From positions 1-64,000 of the forward strand of contig NZ_VNHX01000026.1 in the NCBI RefSeq assembly GCF_008124885.1: a DNA stretch of 64,000 bases, written 5' to 3'. The stretch comes from Sphingobacterium allocomposti (GTDB taxonomy: Bacteria; Bacteroidota; Bacteroidia; Sphingobacteriales; Sphingobacteriaceae). The position numbers were made by a program, and so were the translations under genes. Under the pieces are notes generated by a model. The model ran no database searches, had not been told where the DNA came from, and saw nothing but the letters and a program-made list of their open reading frames with translations. Shown here piece by piece: positions 24,764-33,645 of the stretch. Positions within the stretch are counted from its first letter, which is position 1, and every line of letters starts with the position of its first letter.

Positions 24764-26320
24764 CTACTTGGGCGTGTACACGGCATAGGGGATTACCATT
24801 TCCTCCAGTGATATTCCGCCGTGTTGGAACGTTCCATTATAATAGTTGACAAAGTGGTTGTAGTTGTTTGGATAAACAAAATAGTAGTCGTCTTTCGAAA
24901 AAACGAACGTTGAACTGACGTGTAGTTTTGGTAGTTGTGCTTCGTGCGGGTTCTTGATGATAAAGACCTCTTTTCCGTTGTAATTAAGGTTTTTTCCCTG
25001 TTTGTAGCGCAGATTGGTGTTGGTATTTCTGTCTCCGACAATTTTACTCGGCTTTTTCACACGTATTGTGCCGTGATCTGTTGTGATAATAACGCGTACA
25101 TGACGCTGCGCCAGCCATTTTAGCGTGTCGAGAAGGGGGGAGTGCTCAAACCAGGAGAGCGTGAGGGAGCGGTAGGCACTCTCGTTGTTGGCCAGCTCAC
25201 GTATCATAGCCATGTCGGTGCGGGCGTGTGACAGCATATCAACAAAGTTGTATACCAGAACGTTGAGGTCGTTTTGCATTAAGTTGTTTAACGAGTCCAA
25301 AATGTCTTTGCCTTGATCCAGCGTAAGGATTTTGTGGTACGAGTGTTTGATGTCTCTGCGGTATATCCGGCTGATCTGGTCGGCCAGGAATTTATCTTCA
25401 TATAAATTTTTACCTCCTTCTTCATCGTCATTCTGCCACATATTAGGGAATCTCTTTTCCATTTCCAGTGGGGTGAGGCCACTGAAGATGGCGTTTCTCG
25501 CGTATTGTGTTGCGGTCGGTAAGATGCTGTAGTAGGCATCTTCTTCTTCCAGTCTATAGTAGTCTGTAATGATCTCGTTTATCACCTTCCATTGATCGTA
25601 ACGTAAGTTGTCGATAAGAAAGAAGAATGTCGGCTGTTCAGCCTGCAGCGAGGGAAACACTTTTTTCTTGAACAGCTGATGAGACTGAATTGGCCCTTCC
25701 GTTTTGTTTTGTATCCAGGAGAGGTAATTTTTCTCGACGAATTTAGAGAAGAGCGTGTTGGCATCTGCTTTTTGCATGGTCAGTATTTCGTGCATGCCTG
25801 CGTCTTCCAGCTTCTGGAGAGAAAGTTCCCAGTAGATAAGCTTTTTATAGGCGTCTACCCACTGCCGGTGATCCAGATCGTCATTAATGGTCATGCCCAG
25901 GTTCCTAAACTCCTGTTGGTAGGCCATGGAGGTTTTCTCGCTGACAAGGCGTTTGTTTTCGGTAAACTTTTTTATGGTCAACAGTATCTGTTTAGGGTTT
26001 ACGGGCTTGATCAGGTAGTCGTCTATCTTGGAGCCTATGGCATCCTCCATGAGATGTTCTTCCTCATTTTTTGTTACCAATACGGTGGGGATGGTTGGGT
26101 TGATGGTCTTTAAGATGGCTAGCGTTTCCAACCCCGTTTTGCCCGGCATATTCTCATCAAGGAAAACAAGGTCGAAAGGTTCACTTTGAAAGGCCTCGAC
26201 CGCGTCGTTTCCATTGTTGACGGTTTTTACTTTATATCCCCTTTCTTCCAGTAACAGAATATGTGGACGCAAAAACTCAATTTCATCGTCCGCCCAAAGT
26301 ATATGTATTTTGTGTGTCAT
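24764..26320 (-). CDS. porX: Two-component response regulator PorX (receiver plus PglZ domain)
   Basis: The 518-residue protein joins a CheY-like receiver (residues 1-120; acidic pair D11-D12, phospho-acceptor D55 in FLDENMPG, K105 in LIKPVN) to a PglZ alkaline-phosphatase-like domain (from about 230: TFFFLIDNLRYDQWKVINE, SGLTPLEMEKRFPNMW, LVYNFVDMLSHARTDM, RVIITTDHGTIRVKKPS). This architecture is PorX, which with sensor PorY and an ECF factor controls genes of the type IX secretion system and gliding in Bacteroidota, and whose PglZ part has been reported to cleave signalling oligonucleotides. No type IX secretion cargo domain was noticed in the window. It lies immediately upstream of tsaE. 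Confidence 0.95.
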   Translation of the reverse strand: MTHKIHILWADDEIEFLRPHILLLEERGYKVKTVNNGNDAVEAFQSEPFDLVFLDENMPGKTGLETLAILKTINPTIPTVLVTKNEEEHLMEDAIGSKIDDYLIKPVNPKQILLTIKKFTENKRLVSEKTSMAYQQEFRNLGMTINDDLDHRQWVDAYKKLIYWELSLQKLEDAGMHEILTMQKADANTLFSKFVEKNYLSWIQNKTEGPIQSHQLFKKKVFPSLQAEQPTFFFLIDNLRYDQWKVINEIITDYYRLEEEDAYYSILPTATQYARNAIFSGLTPLEMEKRFPNMWQNDDEEGGKNLYEDKFLADQISRIYRRDIKHSYHKILTLDQGKDILDSLNNLMQNDLNVLVYNFVDMLSHARTDMAMIRELANNESAYRSLTLSWFEHSPLLDTLKWLAQRHVRVIITTDHGTIRVKKPSKIVGDRNTNTNLRYKQGKNLNYNGKEVFIIKNPHEAQLPKLHVSSTFVFSKDDYYFVYPNNYNHFVNYYNGTFQHGGISLEEMVIPYAVYTPK

Positions 26321-26773
26321 GTAATTCTAGTTTAGTAGTGTTATAAGGCATTGTGTTGTAAAAACAACAGACGGAGCATTTTCGGTTTGAATCTCGCAAC
26401 AAAATAGTCAAAGCGGTAGATTGTCGCCTGATTTTTAACATTAATTAACTTCATTCTCCTTATCTTTGCGTTTAATTTAGACAAGTCAAAAACGTTAACG
26501 GGTTGAACAGGCGACATTGGCGTCAATTGCTGAAATATTAGGCCAGCGGACCCGTTTAAACAGTGTGGAATATCTGCAGGTCGTTTAACGGCCAATGCTG
26601 CATGGTTCTGAACATTTAGTTCTTGTCTCAAACTTAGATAAATTTGCGTTTATATGCAATTGTAATGCCCATTACTATTGGCGTTTAAAGCAGATTATCG
26701 AAATATCATCTACTTCCGAAAAATTCGGGCAGTGGAATTTTAACGATGATAATTAAAAAAAAGCAGCTGCAAG
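26321..26773. other. Intergenic region before the HD/lipid A block
   Basis: The 453-bp gap separates divergent genes. Two boxes matching TAnnTTTG are visible on the + strand: TATCTTTG at 26461-26468 (no good -33) and TAAATTTG at 26639-26646 with TTTA 20 bp upstream at 26615-26618. The second is a plausible weak promoter for the HD-lpx genes. I see no gene, repeat or stable RNA here. Confidence 0.4.
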
Positions 26774-28018
26774 TTGAACAAGAAGAAGATAATAAATGAC
26801 CCTGTGTACGGATTTGTAAGCATCCCGTCGGCTTTCATTTTTGATCTGATCCAACATCCCTTTATCCAGCGGTTGCGCTTTATTAAGCAGGTTAGCATGA
26901 CGCATCTGGTGTACCCGGGAGCGCTGCACACGCGGTTTCAGCATGTTATCGGTGCAATGCATCTGACGTGTCTGGCCGTCGATACGCTTCGAAGTAAGGA
27001 CGTTGAAATCTCTCAGGAAGAGGAGGAAGCTGTTTTGGCGGCCATTCTTCTACACGATATCGGTCACGGGCCTTTTTCCCATTCGTTAGAGCATACGCTT
27101 ATTGAGGGGGTCTCGCACGAGATGATATCGTCCTTATTGATGGACCGTTTAAACGAAGAGTTCGGTGGACGGCTATCGTTGGCCATCACCATTTTCAACG
27201 ACCGGTATCCGCGAAAATTTTTCCACCAGCTGGTTTCCAGTCAGCTGGATACCGACCGTATGGATTACCTGAACCGTGATAGCTTTTTCACCGGTGTGTC
27301 GGAAGGGGTTATTTCTTTTGACCGTATTATCAAGATGCTTAATGTGGAGCAGGGCGAACTGGTGGTGGAAGCAAAAGGCATCTATTCTGTTGAGAAGTTC
27401 CTGATTGCCCGTCGACTCATGTATTGGCAGGTGTATCTGCATAAGACCGTTATCGGAGCGGAGCAGATGCTGATAAAGATTCTATATCGGGCCAAAGAGC
27501 TGAGCGGGCAGGGGCATCCGTTGTTTGCTACGTCAGCACTGCGCCATTTTCTGGTGAACAAGATTGATATTCATAATTTTTTAGAAGATCGGGCTCATTT
27601 AATGTGGTTTACGCGCCTAGATGATACCGATATTATGTCGGCCCTGAAGGAGTGGGTATATGCAGAGGATAAGATATTGAGAACGTTGTGCCGGAAGTTG
27701 ATGAATAGAGACCTCTTGCGCACAGAGTTGAGGAATAGGCCGTTTACGGAAGCAGAAGTAGCTACTGTGCGCGGCAAAGTCAAGGAACACTTCCGCCTAA
27801 ATGATAGCGAGGTAGACTATTTCGTTTACACGCAGGTTATTCAGAACAGTGCGTACGATGCGAAAAAGAACAACATCAAGATCGTTAATAAACTGGGTGA
27901 GATACAAGATATTACCGAAGCATCCGACCTGTCCAATTTGGAAGCACTGGCTAAGCGCGTAGAAAAATTTGCGATTTCGTATCCCAAGGAGGTGGGGTTT
28001 CCGTTATATGAAGGTTAA
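26774..28018 (+). CDS. HD-domain phosphohydrolase
   Basis: The 414-residue protein begins at a TTG codon with the family N-terminus (NKKKIINDPVYGFVSIP) and has the HD signature: MTHLVYPGALHTRFQHVIGAMHL, LLHDIGHGPFSHSLEHTL, then SQLDTDRMDYLNRDSFFTG. It belongs to the dGTPase-like HD family, which hydrolyses phosphate esters or (d)NTPs; the substrate of this subgroup is not clear. It lies directly upstream of lpxD (44-base gap), so it may be co-transcribed with lipid A genes. The TTG is the only start giving the conserved N-terminus. Confidence 0.9.
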   Translation: MNKKKIINDPVYGFVSIPSAFIFDLIQHPFIQRLRFIKQVSMTHLVYPGALHTRFQHVIGAMHLTCLAVDTLRSKDVEISQEEEEAVLAAILLHDIGHGPFSHSLEHTLIEGVSHEMISSLLMDRLNEEFGGRLSLAITIFNDRYPRKFFHQLVSSQLDTDRMDYLNRDSFFTGVSEGVISFDRIIKMLNVEQGELVVEAKGIYSVEKFLIARRLMYWQVYLHKTVIGAEQMLIKILYRAKELSGQGHPLFATSALRHFLVNKIDIHNFLEDRAHLMWFTRLDDTDIMSALKEWVYAEDKILRTLCRKLMNRDLLRTELRNRPFTEAEVATVRGKVKEHFRLNDSEVDYFVYTQVIQNSAYDAKKNNIKIVNKLGEIQDITEASDLSNLEALAKRVEKFAISYPKEVGFPLYEG

Positions 28019-28061
28019 TAATTTGGTAAGAAATAATTAAGAAAAAGTATACATTTGTAAG

Positions 28062-29105
28062 ATGCAATTTACTGCAAACCAAATAGCAACATTATTGAAC
28101 GGGTATGTCGAAGGAGATTCGGATGTCGTTGTAAATCAGTTGGCAAAGATAGAAGAGGGGGGTAAGGGCGCATTAGCATTCTTGTCAAATCCAAAATACG
28201 AACATTTTCTTTATCAAACTAAGGCATCTGTTGTCATTGTCAATGAAGATCTGCAGCTTTTAAAGCCTGTAGAGGCTAGCTTAATACGTGTTAAGGATGC
28301 TTATTCTGCTTTTTCTGAATTACTTCATGTCTATCATCAGTTGAGAAACGACCGGAGCGGGATCGAGGAGCCTTCCTTTGTCCATGAATCTGTCGTTGTC
28401 GGTGAAAATTTCTCCATAGGTGCTTTTTCCTATGTTGGAAGAGATGTCACAATAGGCAATAATGTAACTATATACCCGCAGGTTTATATCGGCGACGGTG
28501 TTACTATTGGCGACGACTGCACGTTGCATCCGGGGGTTAAGATATATTATGACTGTAAACTAGGAAAGCGGGTGGTCGTGCACAGTGGCACGGTAATCGG
28601 AAGCGACGGTTTTGGCTTCGCTCCACAAAGGGATGGAACGTACAGCAAAGTTCCGCAGATCGGAAATGTGGTGATCGAAGATGATGTCGAGATCGGTGCC
28701 AATACGGCAATCGACCGGGCGACATTGGGATCGACTGTCATCCGTCAAGGCGTGAAGCTGGATAACCTTATCCAGATTGCGCATAATGTAGAAATCGGCA
28801 AGCATACGGTAGCGGCGGCACAGACCGGAATTTCGGGAAGCACGAAGATCGGCGAGCATGTGGTTTTAGGTGGGCAGGTAGGTATTGTCGGGCATATCCA
28901 GGTGGCTGCCGGGTCGCAGGTACAGGCGCAGTCAGGGATTAATCGATCTATTGATCAGGAAAATAAAAAGTGGGGTGGAACTCCGGCGATGCCTTACAGC
29001 AGCAACCTGCGCTCGCACGTAATTTATGCGAAGCTTCCGTCGTTAGAAAAGCGTATCGCGGAGCTGGAGGCCCAATTGAAAGAAATAAAAGACGAAACTC
29101 GATAA
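28062..29105 (+). CDS. lpxD: UDP-3-O-acylglucosamine N-acyltransferase LpxD
   Basis: The 347-residue protein has the LpxD N-terminal uridine-binding domain (FTANQIATLLNGYVEGD, GALAFLSNPKYEHFL) followed by a left-handed parallel beta-helix of hexapeptide repeats (VVVGENFSIGAFSYVGRDVTIGNNV and similar) and a C-terminal coiled helix. The catalytic His lies in the IQIAHNVEIGKH region. It adds the N-linked acyl chain in lipid A synthesis. A TACATTTG box (28050-28057) ends 4 bases before the ATG. It is the first gene of lpxD-lpxC/fabZ-lpxA-ABC, all on the + strand with gaps of 1-22 bases. Confidence 0.97.
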   Translation: MQFTANQIATLLNGYVEGDSDVVVNQLAKIEEGGKGALAFLSNPKYEHFLYQTKASVVIVNEDLQLLKPVEASLIRVKDAYSAFSELLHVYHQLRNDRSGIEEPSFVHESVVVGENFSIGAFSYVGRDVTIGNNVTIYPQVYIGDGVTIGDDCTLHPGVKIYYDCKLGKRVVVHSGTVIGSDGFGFAPQRDGTYSKVPQIGNVVIEDDVEIGANTAIDRATLGSTVIRQGVKLDNLIQIAHNVEIGKHTVAAAQTGISGSTKIGEHVVLGGQVGIVGHIQVAAGSQVQAQSGINRSIDQENKKWGGTPAMPYSSNLRSHVIYAKLPSLEKRIAELEAQLKEIKDETR

Positions 29106-29127
29106 ATTTGCTAAATAGATGTTGGGT

Positions 29128-30525
29128 ATGAATGTAAAACAGAGGACTATACAGTCTGAAATCTCTATTTCGGGTATTGGTTTGCACACAGGAAAAGCTG
29201 TGAATATGACGATCAAGCCTGCACCGGAATTTCATTGGTATAAATTCAAGCGGGTCGATCTCGATGGCGCTCCAGTGGTTGCCGTCGATGCGGACAACGT
29301 ATCCGATACTTCGCGGGGAACGACAATTTCTCAGAATGGGGCTTCTATCAGTACGATCGAACATTTAATGGCAGCTTTGGTCGGGCTGCAGGTCGATAAT
29401 GTTCTTATAGAGATTGACGGACCGGAGGTCCCCATTTTAGATGGGAGCTCCAAAATCTATGTAGAGAAGCTTCGCGAAGCGGGGTTCGTCGACCAGGACG
29501 CAGATAGAGATTATTACGAGATTAAAGATAATATATCGTATGTGGAAAAAGAGCGTAAGGTCGAGATTATAGCAATGCCCCTAGATGGGTATCGTTTAAC
29601 GTGCATGATCGACTTCAACTCTCCGGTGCTGGGAAGTCAGCACGCCTCCATCAGCAACATTTCGGAGTTCACCAACGAGATCGCCGGGTCCCGCACATTC
29701 TGTTTTCTTCATGAATTGGAGAGTTTGCTCAATCACAATCTGATTAAGGGCGGAGATTTATCCAATGCCATTGTCATTGTTGACAAGGAGGTTAGCAAAG
29801 CAGAGCTGGATAAGCTGTCCGGACTGTTCAACAAGTCGGTGGATGTGGCTAGCGAGGGTATATTAAACAATATTCAGCTACGCTACCAAAATGAGCCGGC
29901 CCGACATAAATTGCTGGACATGATCGGTGATCTGGCGCTTGTCGGACGCCCTTTAAAAGGCCATATTATGGCGGCGCGTCCGGGACACGCCGCAAATGCT
30001 GCCTTTGCGAAAAAAATTAAAGCGCAGATCAAGCGAGACAAAAACCGAAAGAACATGAAGGTGTACGATCCAAATATGCCGCCGGTATACGATACGGTGC
30101 AGATCATGAAGATATTGCCGCACCGTCAGCCGATGCTCATGGTTGACAAGATTCTTGAACTTTCGGAAACACATGTGGTAGGGCTAAAGAACGTAACCAT
30201 GAATGAAGATCTGTTTATGGGACATTTTCCGGGCGCTCCGGTGTTTCCGGGCGTTTTACAAATTGAAGCAATGGCGCAGACAGGTGGTATTTTAGTGTTA
30301 AATACGGTGCCTGATCCAGAAAATTGGCTTACGCTGTTCCTAAAAATAGAAAACGCTCGTTTTAAGAACCAAGTGACGCCGGGAGATACCATCATCTTCA
30401 ACTGTGAGTTGCTTGAACCTATTCGCCGTGGTATCGCCCGAATGAAGGGTATCGGGATGGTAGGAGACAAAGTAGTGAGTGAAGCCGAATTGATGGCTCA
30501 AATTGTTAAAGTAAAAGGTAATTAA
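29128..30525 (+). CDS. lpxC: Bifunctional LpxC deacetylase / FabZ dehydratase
   Basis: The 465-residue fusion starts at MNVKQRTIQ (an upstream ATG at 29119 is possible). Residues 1-300 are LpxC, the zinc-dependent deacetylase that commits UDP-GlcNAc to lipid A; STIEHLMAAL and the RHKLLDMIGDLAL segment carry the zinc ligands. Residues 310-465 are FabZ, the 3-hydroxyacyl-ACP dehydratase of fatty acid synthesis, with ILPHRQPMLMVDKI, GHFPGAPVFPGVLQIEAMAQ and the catalytic His and Glu. The fusion is usual in Bacteroidota and couples control of the shared 3-hydroxyacyl-ACP pool. Confidence 0.97.
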   Translation: MNVKQRTIQSEISISGIGLHTGKAVNMTIKPAPEFHWYKFKRVDLDGAPVVAVDADNVSDTSRGTTISQNGASISTIEHLMAALVGLQVDNVLIEIDGPEVPILDGSSKIYVEKLREAGFVDQDADRDYYEIKDNISYVEKERKVEIIAMPLDGYRLTCMIDFNSPVLGSQHASISNISEFTNEIAGSRTFCFLHELESLLNHNLIKGGDLSNAIVIVDKEVSKAELDKLSGLFNKSVDVASEGILNNIQLRYQNEPARHKLLDMIGDLALVGRPLKGHIMAARPGHAANAAFAKKIKAQIKRDKNRKNMKVYDPNMPPVYDTVQIMKILPHRQPMLMVDKILELSETHVVGLKNVTMNEDLFMGHFPGAPVFPGVLQIEAMAQTGGILVLNTVPDPENWLTLFLKIENARFKNQVTPGDTIIFNCELLEPIRRGIARMKGIGMVGDKVVSEAELMAQIVKVKGN

Positions 30526-30526
30526 T

Positions 30527-31324
30527 ATGATACAACCGTTATCATACATACATCCTGAAGCGAAAATCGCACAGAATGTGGTCGTTGAGCCCTTTTCTAC
30601 GATTTATAAGGATGTTGAAATTGGGGAGGGAACGTGGATAGGCTCCAACGTGACTATCATGAATGGAGCACGTATTGGGAAAAATTGTAAAATATTTCCC
30701 GGTGCCGTAATCTCGGGAGAGCCCCAGGATCTGAAATTCGAAGGAGAGGTTACGACGGCCGAGATCGGCGATAACACGACAATCCGCGAATGTGTAACTA
30801 TCAACAGGGGTACGAAAGACCGCTATAAAACCGTGATAGGGAAGAATTGTCTTATTCAGGCATATAGTCATATAGCGCACGACTGTATCGTCGGTGATAA
30901 CTGCATTTTCTCGAACTCCAGCACGCTGGCAGGACATATTACCGTTGGCGACTATGTGGTATTGGCGGGTATGGTCGCTGTCCACCAGTTCTGCCAGATA
31001 GGTTCACATGCGTTTGTGACAGGGGGTACGTTGGTACGTAAAGATGTTCCTCCTTTTATCAAGGCTGCCCGCGAGCCTATATCATACGCCGGTATAAATT
31101 CAGTCGGGCTGCGCCGAAGAGGGTTTACTGCTGAGCAAATTACAGAGATTCAGGATATATATAGGGTATTGTTTGTCCAAAACCGTAATCTGACAAAAGC
31201 GTTGGATCTAATCGAAGCGGAATTTGCGCCGACAGAATTGCGGGATGAGATTCTATCCTTTGTGCGAAACTCCAATCGGGGCGTCATCAAAGGATTTAAT
31301 CAGGGTCGGATTTCTACACTTTAA
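30527..31324 (+). CDS. lpxA: UDP-GlcNAc acyltransferase LpxA
   Basis: The 265-residue protein is a hexapeptide-repeat acyltransferase: IHPEAKIAQNVVVEPFSTI, WIGSNVTIMNGARIGKNCKI, GEPQDLKFEGE, TTIRECVTINRGT and the catalytic His in AYSHIAHDCIVGDNC, then FVTGGTLVRKDVPPF and the C-terminal helices INSVGLRRRGFT. It transfers 3-hydroxyacyl from ACP to UDP-GlcNAc, the first step of lipid A. It begins 1 base after the lpxC-fabZ stop, so the genes are coupled. Confidence 0.97.
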   Translation: MIQPLSYIHPEAKIAQNVVVEPFSTIYKDVEIGEGTWIGSNVTIMNGARIGKNCKIFPGAVISGEPQDLKFEGEVTTAEIGDNTTIRECVTINRGTKDRYKTVIGKNCLIQAYSHIAHDCIVGDNCIFSNSSTLAGHITVGDYVVLAGMVAVHQFCQIGSHAFVTGGTLVRKDVPPFIKAAREPISYAGINSVGLRRRGFTAEQITEIQDIYRVLFVQNRNLTKALDLIEAEFAPTELRDEILSFVRNSNRGVIKGFNQGRISTL

Positions 31325-31335
31325 TATAGGGATTA

Positions 31336-31977
31336 TTGAGTATAACTTTACTAGACTTAGGTAGGCGGTACAATAGAGAGTGGATTTTCCGGCATATGAA
31401 CTATAGCTTTGTCTATGGCCGGAAGTATGCGATTTTGGGCCCGAATGGTTCAGGGAAGTCCACGTTTTTGAAGGTACTTTCCTCGGCTCTTACGCCGAGT
31501 GAAGGACAGCTTGTCTATAAAACGCCGGGCGGCGACACTGTTTCCATAGATGCTATTTACTCTTTTCTGGCAGTGGCGGCTCCTTATATGGAGCTGGTCG
31601 AAGAGTTTACGTTGCGCGAAATGGTAAACTTTCATTTCAAATTCAAATCTTATCTGGCAGGTTTTGATTTTCAGGCGTTGCTTACGTTAACCGGATTGGA
31701 GCGTTCTGCTGACAAGGAGATCCGCTTTTTTTCCTCGGGCATGAAACAGCGCTTAAAGCTGGCCCTGGCCTGTTGTTCCGACTGCCCGATCGTGCTTCTA
31801 GATGAACCGACGACCAATCTGGACGTGGAAGGTGAGGCTTGGTATCAGGCGTTGATCGAAGAAACCATCGGACCGGATAGACTCTTGATTATAGGCTCCA
31901 ACCAGAAAAGGGAGTATAGCTTTTGCGATGAGCATATCGACATCCTGTCGTATAAAGGCGGATTAGGAGCGAGGTAA
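31336..31977 (+). CDS. ABC transporter ATP-binding protein in the lipid A operon
   Basis: The 213-residue ATPase starts at a TTG codon and has Walker A GPNGSGKSTFL, signature FFSSGMKQRLKLALAC and Walker B IVLLDEPTTNLDVEGE. It is a stand-alone ATPase with no membrane domain. It begins 11 bases after lpxA, so it is expressed with lipid A synthesis and could serve lipid or envelope transport, but no permease is next to it. The usual switch His is replaced (LLIIGSNQKREYSFC). Confidence 0.88.
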   Translation: MSITLLDLGRRYNREWIFRHMNYSFVYGRKYAILGPNGSGKSTFLKVLSSALTPSEGQLVYKTPGGDTVSIDAIYSFLAVAAPYMELVEEFTLREMVNFHFKFKSYLAGFDFQALLTLTGLERSADKEIRFFSSGMKQRLKLALACCSDCPIVLLDEPTTNLDVEGEAWYQALIEETIGPDRLLIIGSNQKREYSFCDEHIDILSYKGGLGAR

Positions 31978-32060
31978 CAGGTGCTCAAGATGAGCCTGCC
32001 GCGTATTTTAAAAAAAGCAGTATATTTTGTAGTTTTGTCAATAAATTCAAAAAGATTGTT

Positions 32061-32621
32061 ATGTCAAAAGCATCTGAAGTAAAAGCAGGAAATATACTTC
32101 GTTTTAATGGGGAGCTTGTTTCTGTAGAGGAATACATACATCGTACACCGGGTAACCTGCGGGCATTTTACCAGGCACGTATGCGTAACGTGCGTACGGG
32201 GAAATTGGTTGAATATCGTTTTCGCACGGACGAGGAAGTTGAGATTGCCCGTGTGGAAACCAATGATTACCAATACTTGTACGACGATGGCGAGTTTTTT
32301 GTAGTGATGGACAACAATACTTACGAGCAGTTTAATATTCCGAAAGTGTTGTTTGGCGATACCGCTCGCTTTTTAAAGGAGGGTATGAATGTCATTATCG
32401 CATTCGAAAGTGAAGAGCCTATCATGGCGCAGGCACCGACGACGGTGGAACTTGAAATAACATATACCGAACCAGCGGTAAAAGGAGACACATCTACAAA
32501 TGCATTGAAAAATGCAACGGTTGAGACCGGTGTCGAGATCAGGGTTCCGCTCTTTATCAATCAGGGCGATAAGGTTAAGGTTGATACACGGACGGGCGAT
32601 TACATCGAACGTGTTAAATAA
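32061..32621 (+). CDS. efp: Elongation factor P
   Basis: The 186-residue protein has the three beta-barrel domains of EF-P: KASEVKAGNILRFNGELVSVEEYIHRTPGNLRAFYQARMRN in domain I with the tip-loop region (TPGNLRAF) that contacts the tRNA acceptor, then a middle barrel and a C-terminal barrel ending KVKVDTRTGDYIERV. EF-P relieves ribosome stalling at consecutive prolines. In place of the usual tip Lys or Arg the loop reads GNLRA, with Arg as the candidate modified or contact residue. A terminator follows at 32647. Confidence 0.96.
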   Translation: MSKASEVKAGNILRFNGELVSVEEYIHRTPGNLRAFYQARMRNVRTGKLVEYRFRTDEEVEIARVETNDYQYLYDDGEFFVVMDNNTYEQFNIPKVLFGDTARFLKEGMNVIIAFESEEPIMAQAPTTVELEITYTEPAVKGDTSTNALKNATVETGVEIRVPLFINQGDKVKVDTRTGDYIERVK

Positions 32622-32646
32622 CAATATTAGGTTTAGGTTGATTATT

Positions 32647-32684
32647 CGGTCTTGTTAGCTGCTCAGCGCAAGGCCGTTTTTTTT
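32647..32684 (+). terminator. Rho-independent terminator of efp
   Basis: GGTCTTG at 32648-32654 pairs with CAAGGCC at 32669-32675 (one G-U), and the hairpin is followed by about eight T. It begins about 25 bases after the efp stop. Confidence 0.8.
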
Positions 32685-32741
32685 ACCCGCAGTTGCGTTA
32701 GGAAGTAAACTGAAAGGGAGTGATCCAACACAGGCATGAAT

Positions 32742-32789
32742 CGGCTCTGTCCAAAAGGCTAACGACGGCGTCAGCCTTTTGGACAGCCG
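32742..32789. repeat. Long inverted repeat between efp and the cyclo-ligase gene
   Basis: TGTCCAAAAGGCT (32748-32760) is perfectly repeated as AGCCTTTTGGACA (32773-32785) around a 12-base loop, and GGCT/AGCC outside it extends the stem with a 2-base bulge. It has no T-tract. It lies inside copy A of the hairpin-plus-box element described in the findings and could be one of its stems. Confidence 0.75.
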
Positions 32790-32802
32790 CGTTGATATGG
32801 AT

Positions 32803-32837
32803 GGAAGAGGCATTTCCTTGCAGTTCATGAGCTAATG
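32803..32837 (+). repeat. Hairpin-plus-box element, copy A
   Basis: A short hairpin (GGAA...TTCC, 32803-32817) is followed after 4 bases by AGTTCATGAGCTAATG (32822-32837). The same arrangement occurs at 33445, 37421 and 53610 with different stem sequences. About 80 bases upstream (32732-32741) is GGCATGAA, also found in copy C. The copy lies immediately upstream of the cyclo-ligase start at 32861. Confidence 0.5.
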
Positions 32838-32860
32838 TCAACCCTAGCTTCGGAGATGCA

Positions 32861-33430
32861 ATGACAAAAGGCGAATTAAGAGCTTACTACAGGGATGTCC
32901 GTATGTCGATGACGGCGGCCGACATTTCATTGTTCAATGTGCGTATTCTCTCCCACCTTTTAAGGATGGATTGGAGAGGGGTTGAATACGTACACTGCTT
33001 TCTGCCGATAGTCCGGCACAAGGAGCCGGATATGTGGGCTTTTATGGAGACGCTGCAGGAACAATATCCGGATATCAAGATTGTTGTGAGCCGCTCGAGC
33101 TCTGCCGACTTCTCTATGGCTAATTTTCTTTTCTCTAAAGACCTGCTGCTGTGTGAAAACAAATGGGGCATACTTGAACCCATAGATGGCGAGCGCGTTG
33201 ATGAATCATTGCTGGACGTCGTTTTAGTACCCTTGCTGGTCGCAGACCAGAGAGGAAATAGGGTAGGGTATGGCAAGGGATTCTATGACCGCTTTCTGGT
33301 ACGCTGCCGGCCCGACTGCATAAAGGTTGGTGTCACCTATTTTGATCCTGTTGATAAGATCGACGATGTTGACGCGTGGGATATTCCGTTAAATCAGCTG
33401 ATAACGCCCTCATCGGTCTATCGGTTTTAA
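32861..33430 (+). CDS. 5-formyltetrahydrofolate cyclo-ligase
   Basis: The 189-residue protein matches the 5-FTHF cyclo-ligase (MTHFS, ygfA/fau) family: N-terminal KGELRAYYRDVRMSM, HCFLPIVRHKEPDMW, WGILEPIDGERVD, VLVPLLVADQRGNRVGYGKGFYDRFLVRC with the GYGKGFYDR folate/nucleotide-binding signature, and GVTYFDPVDKI. It converts 5-formyl-THF to methenyl-THF using ATP, recycling the storage folate. The promoter is probably in the upstream intergenic element. Confidence 0.95.
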   Translation: MTKGELRAYYRDVRMSMTAADISLFNVRILSHLLRMDWRGVEYVHCFLPIVRHKEPDMWAFMETLQEQYPDIKIVVSRSSSADFSMANFLFSKDLLLCENKWGILEPIDGERVDESLLDVVLVPLLVADQRGNRVGYGKGFYDRFLVRCRPDCIKVGVTYFDPVDKIDDVDAWDIPLNQLITPSSVYRF

Positions 33431-33444
33431 CTTACGATAAAATA

Positions 33445-33474
33445 GGAGTCTGAGACTCCCGTTTATGGGCTGAT
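33445..33474 (+). repeat. Hairpin-plus-box element, copy D
   Basis: A perfect hairpin GGAGTC-TGA-GACTCC (33445-33459) is followed at once by CGTTTATGGGCTGAT (33460-33474). It starts 15 bases after the cyclo-ligase stop. It resembles the boxes of copies A, B and C, with more divergence (C for A at the first position, G for A twice). Confidence 0.45.
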
Positions 33475-33514
33475 CCGTAGAGACCGCTTCGCTAACTGTA
33501 CGGACAGTGTGGGC

Positions 33515-33556
33515 TTCGACGGGCCTGTACTGAGCCTGCCGAAGTGCTCAGCCTGA
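33515..33556. repeat. Short interspersed repeat with CTGAGC...GCTCAG stem
   Basis: The sequence around CTTCGACGGGCCTGTACTG contains CTGAGC (33530-33535) and GCTCAG (33546-33551) as inverted arms around CTGCCGAAGT. The motif family ...TTCGACAGGCTCAG... is known as a recurrent intergenic sequence in many bacterial genomes; only this copy is seen clearly here. Confidence 0.4.
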
Positions 33557-33645
33557 CATTGTCCCATTTCAGGTCGATCGATCTATCGGTTTTAAGTGCG
33601 TAAAGAGATGGGTATATCTCCCATCTCAGGTCGGATATCACTTGT

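Noticed and set aside
26341..26631. Minus-strand frame of 96 codons upstream of the HD gene
   Set aside because: No family resemblance, no promoter box, and it covers the likely promoter of the HD-lpx genes.
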